From Solen grandis (taxonomy: Eukaryota; Mollusca; Bivalvia; Adapedonta; Solenidae), in assembly GCA_021229015.1 (NCBI GenBank), contig CM037785.1, positions 43,980,543 to 44,044,542 on the forward strand: DNA of 64,000 nt. Direction: 5' to 3'. A program made the position numbers and the translations under genes. The notes below the pieces were generated by a model, which did not search any database, was not told the origin of the DNA, and was given only the letters and a program-made list of their open reading frames with translations. Numbering within the stretch: position 1 is the stretch's first letter; each line of letters starts with the position of its first letter. This document shows positions 34,014 to 45,300 of this stretch, in pieces.

Positions 34014-34593
34014 TTTTTGACAAGACCTTCTATTGATTCAGTCTTTCAACATACCTGTAATAAAAGATATAGTTTTGGGACTTAACAGAGATGAAAAATT
34101 CCTAGATTTATCACTTGCACTTTCCTAATTTTAAGATATATGGTAAAATCAAGATAAATATAAAGGAATGTCCTGTTTTTTTATTCCTCCAGCACTAATG
34201 TTAACTCACCAATTTATTTATTTATTATTATTATATATCACATTTATATAGCACTTTTTTCATAAAAACATATGTTCAAAAGTGCAAAAGTTTTTTTGTT
34301 TTTTTTTTGTTTTTTTTTTTTAACAATGTTTTTATGTTTTTTAAACATGTAATTTCTGTAACATATTGTAAGTACAATCAAGGACTCGCTTAAAAATGCA
34401 GCAATTTCATATTATTAAAAATATGTAAAAATCATAAATTTTTACCATGGTGTTAAGAATTTAACTATGGGTGAGTGAAACTGTAACTCAAATTTATCTT
34501 ATTACAATCTTTACAAAATATGACAATAAAACTCAACACTTTTTTCTTTCTAATATGAATGATACAGAAATAATGTTAAAAAAGAAAAAAAGT

Positions 34594-34680
34594 TGACCCT
34601 ACTGGGATTCAAACCCACAACCTTCAGTTTGAAAGCAATCAATTTAGCCTATATTTGGATACTCTTCAACTGAAGGTAAA
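34594..34680 (-). repeat. tRNA-like remnant
   Basis: The reverse complement has GGGTTTGAATCCC (B-box) after a 50-bp stretch lacking a clean A-box. Probably a SINE head remnant, not a tRNA gene. Confidence 0.35.
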
Positions 34681-34709
34681 GAAATCAAGTTCAGGTAGGT
34701 ATAAATAGT

Positions 34710-35372
34710 GAAATGGACTCCATTTTGCAAAATGGACTGAGAATAACGAAATGGACTTTTATTTTACTACTATGGCATTTTATTGCGAAATATTTAGTGA
34801 TTTAGTTAATAATTGGTTAGAATATATTAATATCTTGAAGTTAAGTGGAAAAAAAAAATGTATTGGATAACATAATACAAATTTGCCCATTCAAAGAAAA
34901 CCGAGTCCATTACGCAGTATACAAGTAATCGATAAAGCTACGGAATGGAGTTAATAATCTCAAAATTGGGTACATTTCACTACTTTTATTCATTTATGTA
35001 ATGAAAATGATACTCTAGTTCATTAAATACTATATTTATGGTTGATATGCAATGTTTCATCGATAAATGGTATTGAGGAGTCTCTAGCCCACACACTGAC
35101 AAAATGGACAGAGAATAGCAAAAAGGACTTTTTATTTTACTACTACGGCATTTTATTGCAAAATATTTATTGATTTAGTTAATAATTGGTTAGAAAATAT
35201 CAATATCTTTAAGTTAAGTGAAAAAATATATATGTATTGGAAAATATAATACAGTTTTGCCCATTCCAACGAAAACCAAGTCCATTTTGCAGTCGATAAA
35301 TTGATAAAATTATGGAATGGAGTTAATAATCTCATAACTGAGAATATTTCACTATTTTTATTCATTTATGTG
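34710..35372 (+). repeat. Direct duplication of a 275-bp block in the divergent intergenic region
   Basis: Blocks at about 34725-35000 and 35100-35372 share TTTTATTTTACTACTA-GGC, TTAGTTAATAATTGGTTAG, GAGTTAATAATCTCA and TTTTTATTCATTTATGT in order, at roughly 85-90 percent identity by eye. They lie between the start of gene 1 and gene 2. Confidence 0.75.
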
Positions 35373-35446
35373 AACTGTAAGTTCCAGAACCTTAATCGAA
35401 TAGTTTTTAGTAAAAGTTTTTTTGTTTTTTTTATTGTTGTTGTTAT

Positions 35447-35635
35447 GGTATGCTCACCTTAAACTCTTTACCTCATGAATATTTATATACAACTTTATCA
35501 TTTAACTGAACTTAAAATGGGATATTGAATCAAGATTTCTTTTTTTGCCCCACAGACAATGTAGAATCTGAGTTACGATATTGTATGAGCAAACAGAGGA
35601 GACCCTGAACAGACAGGCACATTAATGCCAATCTC
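35447..35635. mobile_element. Second TTAA-MITE family, degraded copy
   Basis: CTCTTTACCTCATGAATATT, ACTGAACTTAAAATGG, TTGTATGAGCAAACAGAGGA and GACCCTGA-CAGACAG match the copy at 40370-40603. The terminal TTAA sites are not preserved. Confidence 0.6.
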
Positions 35636-35639
35636 ATGA

Positions 35640-36150
35640 AAATTATATCCTAATTTGCACTCCTCTACCACAGGGGTTTGGCACGAAAGGGGGGGGGGCA
35701 TAAAATCATTATATATAATATTAATATATAGTGATTTTATCCCCCCCCCTTTCGAGCCAAACCCCTGTGTCCTCTACTACCCACGACATTGCATTAGGGA
35801 TCACGTCATATCGACCTTTTAAGTAATTTATATGCATAAACAAGTGCTCAATTTTAAACCAATTAAATAGCGCATTTCTGACTTCAGTAAAACATTTGCC
35901 ACAGGGTGAGAAAAAATGTGCAGCTTGACTGAGACTTAAACCCGGGGCCTTTTGCTTACAGGGCAAATGCTCTACTGAATGAGCTACTAAGTCGCTTAGA
36001 CATCTTTCTACCTATTGTGAGACTGATGTGGTTACTTCCCAATATACCGAACAATTCTGTAGCCGCCAATTTGACTGGCTTATCTGAGACGACCCTCTAT
36101 TCAATGTGATCAGATCCAGTTAGCATACTGAATTAATGAGATTACATTAA
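35640..36150 (-). mobile_element. SINE-like element with internal tRNA-like region, interrupted by a MITE
   Basis: Reverse strand: a tRNA-like segment (GTAGCTCATTCAGTAGAGCA; GGGTTTAAGTCTC) followed by AAGCTGCACATTTTT, CTATTTAATTGGT and GAGCACTTGTTTATGCATAT, the same order as at 60760-61110. About 140 bp upstream of the tRNA-like head is also shared (TTCAGTATGCTAACTGG), so the element is longer than head plus tail. The tail is split by the 101-bp MITE. Confidence 0.75.
35669..35769. mobile_element. hAT-like palindromic MITE, 8-bp target duplication
   Basis: The terminal repeats CACAGGGGTTTGGC... and ...GCCAAACCCCTGTG extend into near-palindromic arms with a poly-G/poly-C block and TAAAATCA/TGATTTTA. 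It is flanked by the identical 8-mer TCCTCTAC at 35661-35668 and 35770-35777. The paralogous element at 61070 has a single uninterrupted copy of that site. Confidence 0.88.
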
Positions 36151-39100
36151 TGCTAAATGAAAATAGTTGGGACATTTGGCTTTATTACTTTTGATGGAAA
36201 AGCGATGTTATATTAAAGTTATCTAAATACCACAAGCATATTGAGAGGTCCATTCTGTGTGTAAAGTAAGTATTTACAAAGTTTTAATCAATACTGACTA
36301 ACTTAATGGTCTTGTTAACTTGGACATCCTCAAGTATTGAGTTCTCGGCATATTGGTATTCTCGGGCTATTTACACTAGTGCAATATTTGACGTCAAGTG
36401 TGATATAATTTTACAGAGAAACCATCGACAATAACAAAATTGATTGATCCTTGTTTCTTAACCTTCTTTTTATTGAAAATGTTTGGGAAACAGGTAAAAA
36501 TATTCACTTAATACAGAAGTACTGTTAGACCATTCCTTTTAAAATTTTTAATTTAAAATATGTACCGAAGTCATTTAGAGCCATAGCTGTTATTAATATG
36601 ATAGTAAACTTTATACATGATGATTGTAATACAGCATGCCCATTTAACCTTTGTATAGGGGTTTTACACCCAAAATAGGCCATATACCTCCAACATTGTA
36701 GGGACTCTCTGGTTGGAAGGACACAAAGTTAAGGGAAATTGCTATTGTACCCCCAGTTACAAAACTCGGATGGCACCCTATAATAACATGAACTCTTTCA
36801 GTGTGATAGTATTTCTTGTTCTCATTTGGATCATCTTATATTTTACGATCCAATCTGTTCTGTGATTAAGAACACAGAACTTCAATGAAACTGTTGTTTA
36901 TAGATTTTTTCTCTATATGTGCACCACACTCATGGCAGACTCATTTTCACTTCATTGTCAAGAACTCAAGACGCCATTTTGGATTTTTTTTTTTTTTTGA
37001 CTTGTTGCATTTTGACAGTTATGTTTTAAATTTGTTTTTAATTACCATTGTAAATTTATTACAATTGAAGGGAAGATACTGATGCATTTGATGATATATT
37101 CAATATAAAAGTGAGGGGTTGTTTTGATCTTTTTTCTCGCAGTAACTTCTTATGCTGTCGAGAACTGGATACTCCAGGATACACAGATTTTCAACAGAAC
37201 TTGAAAAGATCTGGATATTAATAACACTAGTAAATAATCAATACTTGATAAACTTATTTTTGTAAATATATTGTAACAAAATATAAGAAAACCATTACCA
37301 TAGAAATGACAGGCTCTTAAATAAATTGAAACTATGCAAATTACTTTCGTTTTCAATAATTCTACACGATTGGTTTATTTAACTAAATGTGAGAACAGTG
37401 TTCTTTTAAAAACAAAGTTTTTTGTGTGAAGACCGTATATTAATCAAAAATTCATAGGAAAAGTATGACATATTGTTTAAATAAATCTTATAACTTAAGT
37501 GGCTAAATAAGACTGTTCATGTTTCAGTTTTATGCTACACAGATTAATATGGAATACAAAGAATTTTATACAAATCAAACAAGCAAGTCTTTATGACGTC
37601 ATCGAAAAACGCAATGTATGCAGTTTTTAATGACGAATTTCACAAAGGATGTCCCCAAAAGCAAATTTGTCTAAGATTGATTAGATGATATTTCAGAAGT
37701 TTCAGCAGAATCACACCAAAAAGTATCTTTTGTATCACCGAATATGAATAATACATTTATTGTAAGTATTTTGCGCAGTAAGTAGAGATGCGCCATTGGT
37801 TTTAAAATGACATTCCCATTACAATTTTTGTGGGTGGGGTACTTAAATGGGTTTGGAATTGGAAGCAATAATCAGATTGGATTCTGTACTCGAAGTTAAC
37901 ATTGACAGTCTTTAAAACTACATTAGCAGTTAAAAGACCGCTAAACATGCATTAATATCGTGTTAGATTAATATTCAGATATTAGTTCAATTCAGCATAC
38001 ACTGATGCAGGAAGATAATCTCTACAGCGGAGGCCAATACGAAAAAAAAAAAAAAAAAAAAAGTAACCGGAGATAAGTGAAGATAAGTCAATAGGAATGA
38101 AGTATAAAAACATTTTTAGCATCTAATTGTTTAGACTATCAGTTATCCTCGAGTATGCAGTTGACATATCTAAGAAAAAAAATTATTGTCTTTTTTGATT
38201 TAACATAAACAAGAAATATAATTTTCCTTGTATGGCAAAACTAAGTCATTTATTTAGTCTTACATTGTTTTCAAGTGGCTGACATCGTTTTTTCAATGAA
38301 AAACCACTAGTGGTCATGTCTGTATAATTCAGTGAGGCTGACTTGAGAGTACAATGAAACAACGCATCAGATTGGTTTTTCATTTAATCATTGTAGCATG
38401 TCTTTAAAAATGAATTTTGTGTCAGAAATAATATAGAGGAAATGTTGGTTGCACAGATTTTTTTATTTCATTGTTTCACTAAAAATATGCCAGATGAGAA
38501 AAAGTACTTATTGAAAAGGAGGTTTTGCAGGTGTGTTGTATAAAGTACATTAAATAATAGCCCTGCATCAATAACTCGCCACATTTTGGCTTTCTAACGC
38601 TAAAAGGGATGTTGACAAACAAAACTTGTAAGAATGATGTCACACGGAATCCATTTAATAAAAATTGAGGTCAAAACAAAAAAAGGCGTCGTAATAGTGG
38701 TGCGTCGGAATAGAGTACCGTACGATACATGGCTCCCTCTCTGTTTTTGGGGAACAGTACCTCTACCTTCAGGAGGGGGAATTTTGTGTAGTTCTGTGTA
38801 GGGGGATTTTTATGCAATTCTTACTACAATACTTGTATAGATAAAAATGTACAAAATAGTTCATGTCTTCTAGTTTTATTGGGTAAATCTGAAATGAAAA
38901 TCAAATGGTATACTGCGTAACAATCTACCACTTAACCTTTCTTGTTATTCATATGAGCTCTTGCATTTTCAATTGTAGGGGAATTTGGCTTGAAAATAGG
39001 GGAAAAACATACTCTTTGAATTTTGGCCCAATGTCAGCACTAAAAATGGAGATTGAGAGCCCTGAGTTAATATTAATGAATTTTGTTTGCCATGAATTGA

Positions 39101-39168
39101 AGTTTCTACTCTCAATATCGTAATAATGGGCCAGTAATAGTAAAATAATCCAAAGACATATCTTTCAG
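36151..39168. other. Intergenic region, no feature recognised
   Basis: The 5' exons of gene 2 should lie here or in the preceding 2 kb, but no ATG-to-donor segment stood out. It holds a poly-A run at 38042 and short T-tracts. A 72-codon open frame at 38905-39123 has no matching splice donor. Confidence 0.5.
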
Positions 39169-39361
39169 ACCCATCCAAGTGTGAGGATCAAAAGTACAGA
39201 GAACAATTACAACCCCGTGCAGTGTTTTGATCCACTATGTCATGACAAGTCCCCACATATGCACTGTCCGTTTTGTGTGAAAACAGAATCTTACACAGAC
39301 CCTGTGATCCTGAAAGCCCACTACAGAGTTAAACATGTTGACAAAGGAATTGACTTTGCAG
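39169..39361 (+). CDS. Gene 2, exon with first Cys/His cluster
   Basis: The acceptor is ATATCTTTCAG and the donor TTTGCAG|GTACAT. It encodes THPSVRIKSTENNYNP, then CFDPLC, HMHCPFC and HYRVKH. Phase 0 in implies at least one coding exon upstream, because no suitable in-frame ATG is needed inside it. Confidence 0.8.
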
Positions 39362-42300
39362 GTACATGTATACATTTTATAATTTCTGGTAAATAAACAA
39401 ATTGTATCTAGAGTTTTAGGACTTATGATTTAACTTGTATAAAAGATAACACTTCTTTAATTGTAGACATGCATGTTGAATTATTTTTTTACACCCATCA
39501 AATGTCTTGATGTATAATGGATTCACCTTAGGGTTGGCCGATGGTGTCCACTGAAGTTTTGCGCTCTCAAATTCTAACACGAATCAATCTTTACCAAACT
39601 TGGTCACAATATGAATTGGCACATTATCTCAGCCAAGTTTGTTAATCAGCCAGAATGTCTCGGACACCCCAGAGTTCCAGCCCTTAAATTTATGAAATAG
39701 TGTAAAATTAAAAGGTTTTACTCTCGTTTACTAAAAATCTAAACCGATCTTTGGTTTGTCACAGTGTGTATGGGCAAAATATCTCAATCAAACTTAATGA
39801 CCAGACAGAATGTCCCAGAAATTCTCGATTTAATGAAAAATTGCAAAATTATACATGGTTAATCACATGCTCTTCTTAAAACGTGACATCATCTTTGCCA
39901 TACTTACTCAAAATGTGTGCTTGCACTATATCTCAGTCAAGTTTGATAACTAGTCAGAAAGACTCCAGAGTCCTGGCTCTTGAATTAATGAAATTGCAGA
40001 ATGAGCATATTTTGCGATAAGCAGCGCCCTTGTTCAGTGTTAAAATAAAACCCAGTTTATAAGGTATTTAGAATTTGTAATTTATCTCTGTTCACAGGAC
40101 TCAAGGTTTTGCGCTGCTGTGACCAATGTGATATTGTTGGAGTCATTAAAGGGGAGAAGAAATTCAAAGGCGCCCACTGGCACTGCTACAAGTGTAAGAA
40201 TGGGTTCAACCGACGTGATGAGGCTATCAAGCACTATAAAACACACTTTCGTAATCCCCAGACCACATTCCAGATTCAGATAGCCCAAGTTAGTATGTCA
40301 CTCTCATTTATTTCATTTCATTATTATGATTATACTTAATATTAAGTTGCTTGTGAAAATATAAGCATCTTAACCCTTTACCTATGAATATTCATGTGCA
40401 AATATAAATGTGATGAATAATCAATGACTGAACTTAAAATTGCATATGAAATATGGATTATTCTTTGACACACAGACTGTGGAAAAACTGAGCTGAATAT
40501 TGTATGAGCAAACAGAGGAGACCCTGATCAGACAGCTCCTCAGGGTCTGCTTTGTTTGCCAATGAGTCAAAATGAGTCTTTGATTTATGAGGTAAAGGGT
40601 TATTTAATTGGGAAAAAAATCTTACCAGAATACCCACAGAAGGCCCATGTGTCCAAATTGAGTGACCAAATGCTCTTTCATATGCAGTACTGGACAGACA
40701 TAGTATTGAACTCAGGTTTCATTGGTTAAAAAATTAGGCACATTAGATGTTGAGGAAGAAGCCTTCATATCATATTTTTGGGAAAATATCTCCATTTTCT
40801 ATCATTGGGGAAGAAAGAAAAACAACAGGAGTTGGATGAAAATATGGGGAAAACTGCATGAATTTAAATAATAATCCAGAGGGGAAGGCACCTATGAACA
40901 GCCCCTGATAAAGAAGAGAAAAAAAAAAACCCAATACCATTTGGCATTACTATGACTTTGTTGACCGGTGTAAGAACTGATAATCTCTGGACGTTCCTGA
41001 TTATTGTTTGTTTGACATAATATTTATAAATAAACCATGGTATCTGGTGGTCTGGTTTTGCTGTACATAATTGATTGTACATTCGTTCACTTTATACTGG
41101 AGACTTTCCTGGAAGCACATGCTATGGCACCTGTAATCATTACCTCGATGATCATTCTCAGATTGTCTGTCAGTATTCACCACTGTCACTGATACCTTTG
41201 GTTTCATCATGACTCAAGTGAGAATAGGATGAGGAATACAGTTATGTTTATTGTACTGGTACTTTGAGGGGTGACAGCAAAACTAGGCTAAGTGCAATTA
41301 GTGCATATATACATATAAGCACTTAGCTTAGTTTTGCTTTCACCCCTTGATTTAATCTTAAATATGCAGTGTGTAAAAGTGATGTTAATGGCAGACAATA
41401 CCTGTCATTTAAGATTAACAAATGACTTATTATAATAGGTGTCAAAAGAATTGAAATTGATAAAAACAATCTTTGATATTTTTTTACTCTTCTGGTGATT
41501 CCTTGTAATATTTATACCAGTAAAACTGGTATTTGACAGAGTTTTCCTTAAGAGGCAGCTGGTGGCAGATTTGACCACCTCAAATCCTTTCCTGGCCGGT
41601 TCAATTTTGTCAAATTGAACAAACAAACAAAAATGGGAATAATTAAACAAAAATAAAAAAAGAAATCACAAGAAAATGTAGGATCTCCAGTAACCCCTTG
41701 CCTCCTACAATTTAAAACTAGCCTTCTACTCTGATTCTTAAGGTAAACTCTGACCTGATACATGTATTAAGGTAAAGTCCCTGTAATGGATCTGCTACAT
41801 TTCGCACCTCCTTTCATGGTAGAGGTTAAGTGGTCCTAGATGTAGCGGAACCATTACAGGGATTTTACCTTAAATTTGGTGCATGTTTTTGATATGAAGG
41901 AGGTAAACCAGCCAGTAACACAGGGTTATGAGAGCGAGGAAGCAACAGCATCTCTACAGACGGAAGAATTCTCTGTCCAGTCAATACACCCAGTCCTAAC
42001 AGAGGCCATTACTTGCATGACCACTGCAGAGGATCAAGGTATAGCGCCAAAGATTTTCAGTTGGTTTGTCGTTTTCGGTGAAATATTTGGCTCAAACATA
42101 GAAAAAAACAAGCAATTGTAGCTTGTTAAAGATCTGTTGAAAGTTAATCTATTTTGGACATAATTCAAGGTATTTTTACCCAATTTTCATGAAACTTAAT
42201 TAGAATGTTTATTTAAAATGTAATACATGTGTAAGAGTATAAGTAAAAAACTAGGTCATGATAAATTCAAATCTTAGAAATGATTGAGAGTAAATTTTTC

Positions 42301-45300
42301 TATTCTGAACATAAATCCAATAGTAGTCAGAATATTTGTCTCTGTGTTGTGTTACAGTATTGGTATCAAAACACATCACTAAGTCAAATCTTAGAAAATC
42401 AGTTTTGCTTTGAAATTTTCTATTTTAAACATAAACTGATTAAATTCAATATCATTCTGGAAAATTGCCTAGACAGAAAATACAACAATAATGCTGTTTC
42501 TATGTTAACTTTCCCATTTCCTGCATGATTTGGTTCTGGAAAGATCTAAATGTACTCAAAAGTTGTTTTATTTTGTCTCTTGCTGTAAGCAGAAGTGACA
42601 CATGGGGATCACTTTTTCATTGTCCATCTGTCCATACGTTTGTCAGACATTTTCTACTGTAAATATTGAGGTAGTCTGTTGAAGTTGAAATATATAAAGC
42701 AAATCAGGAGAAACTGAAAGAATTCTGGAAATAGTGGTCTCACAACTGAGGTGGTTCTACAATTTAGATTGTCTTTGTGTGAGGTTTTACTGTAATGTCC
42801 AACTTGACCTAATGAGCTAATTAAGGGTAAAAAATGGCTGATAGATCTGGTTTCTGCAAAATGAAGGTCAAGTCTTTCTTTCAATTTTTTTTTTCACCTT
42901 GATTGAAGTTTTATCAAGCTATAGTAATTCCTCATGGTGATTCCAGTCCTGAGTTGGAGTCAGTACTTTTGCACCAGTGGTCATGAAAGAGATATCTGAA
43001 TGGAGTGCTAACCAGAACATGAGAATCCAGAGTCAAGTGGTGCTGCCACTGGTCAGTGGTGCTCAATAAAATGTAATATCATTTCTTTTCTAGAATTTAA
43101 CTCCTGGGTTCTTAGAACAGAGCTGTTTAAAATAAAAGGTGTTAAGACCATTATAGAGGGTTTTGCACTATTTTTCTGTTGCCTGCTGTAAGCAGAGGTG
43201 ACACATAGAGGTCACTTTTCTGTCCTCTGTCTCTCCGGCACACATTTCCCGTCACACTTCAGCAGGTGTCACATTTGTTCTAGAGAACACTCTTGTTCTT
43301 CTGATGAAACTGTGAAATATATAGATTTATGATTTTGTGTGTGTGTGGAATTGTGTTGCTGTAAAACTGTTGCCTCTATCTTGTATTTAAATCACTCATC
43401 TGTGACTTCTTCAGGAGCATTTCCAAACTCTACCAGTCAGTCAGTGTTTCAGCGAAATCTTGATGGAGCCGTTTCAATGCCAGGGGTTGGAGCCATCGAG
43501 ACAGTCAGTGTGGCCGACACTCAGACAATCATGATTATACAGGAGGATGGAAACATTTCAACCCTGCAGGAAACATGCTCTCTTCAAGTAAGGTTTTACC
43601 CATTACCATACGAGTGTCATTCAGAAACCTACCTTTATGAATGCAAGTAACTTGCATACTGATCAAGTTTTATAATATCCGCTGCTCTTAAGCTCCTGGA
43701 GAAGATGAGAACAAAACACCCAAACTTAAGCCTTGAGCCTCAATAGCTAAATGATATGCATGTAGTTCTGTCATATGCTTGTAATAAAATATATCTAGAA
43801 CTCTATGATTTTTCATGTGCCAAGCCCCTATGGTGTCACAACTGTCTCTCCGTTAACCAAGATATTAAAAGAAAAGGAGTAAAAGACAATTGCAAAACTA
43901 TATGTGTTCTATGGACTTAACCACTCATCTTATATAAACGCACTATTTGTATTAAATTAGGTTTTTCCTGAGCACAAAACTGTCCTAGGGATGCAATTAT
44001 AATGCATTTATTAAGTAGAAATGTATCTTTACTATTCACTTTTAATGTCTGTAGAGTGAGACACGGCAAGTCCCATGTGTGATCTGCTATGTTGTAGGAT
44101 GTGAACAGCGGTCAGTGTGGAGGTGGGGCAGGGTCAGTTCTTGAGGTGACCAAGTCCTCGGACAGCGAGGGGTCACTTGGCGACCTCCAGCAGCAAGTGC
44201 ACAACCTGGAGAAGGACAAGGAGGAACAGCAGATGCAGATAGAGGAGCTGAAAAAGAAGGTTTGTTCCTGTCAGACAATAATGCACCTTTCCAGTTTTTA
44301 GCATTGACATTTTAAGTCCTGCCTTTACCTATAGTAAGTCCCACCATGTTTTAACTTACAATTTACATATATTTTGGCATTTTTTATAAGGTCAAAGCCT
44401 CAAATGAATTCTACACAATGAATGAAAGAATAAGGGAAATCCCCTTGAATCCTTTGTAGTTCAGACAGGGAACTATATGCTAATATAGTAAGAAAAGTGG
44501 TTGAAGCATGTCCCATCATACACAGGTGTTTCAGAAGTTCATGGATTTTTGTGTCACCTGCTGTGAGCAGAGGTGACACATAGGGATCACTTTTTCGTCA
44601 GTCCATCTGTCCGTCCTGCTTCAGCAGGTGACACATGTGATCCAAAGAACACTCTTGTTGTTTTAAGTTGAACAAAGTTTTGATGCACTGAGTAAGAAGA
44701 GATAATAAGAAAATCCATTAAAACGTCTGAAACACTCCTTGTATGTTAAATTATGTTGTGGTAAGATAAATTTAGAATTAGAAAGCTGCAACTTGCATTT
44801 TTTCTAATGCATTTGGCTTTAACTCAAACAATTCATTTAGGATACTGGGATTTTAAGAGATTATTTCTCAATCTGATGTATGATTAGACGTACTGCTCAC
44901 TAACAAGCTCATGCTGTAAACCATTTCAGCCATTCATTACCTATTATCTCCTTAAAGCTATTATATACAAGTTAGAGTTAAGTTGGTCCATCTGTTGGGT
45001 TTGTCCAATTAAAACGGATTTTCAACAGAAAGTTAGGTAAGATATATCGATTGTTGGCAGACTATCGGCAATAGTTATCAATGAATGAGGTTGCTATTGA
45101 TTTATTGCTTTCGTAGAGCCGCATAGGTCATGATAAACTGATGTCGACTTATTGTTACATCTCTAACTGAAGCTGTTTCTTTCATTTCAGATTGATGAGC
45201 AAGAAGAGCACATAGCTGCATACAAAGTGCGTGAACAAGAGCTTTTAGAGCAGCTGTCTCTCCCCCTTGATAAAAACATTCAGGACCTCTGTGAACAGTT

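Noticed and set aside
38905..39123. Upstream exon of gene 2
   Set aside because: The frame is open and has ATG codons, but no donor joins it in phase to 39169; left unannotated.
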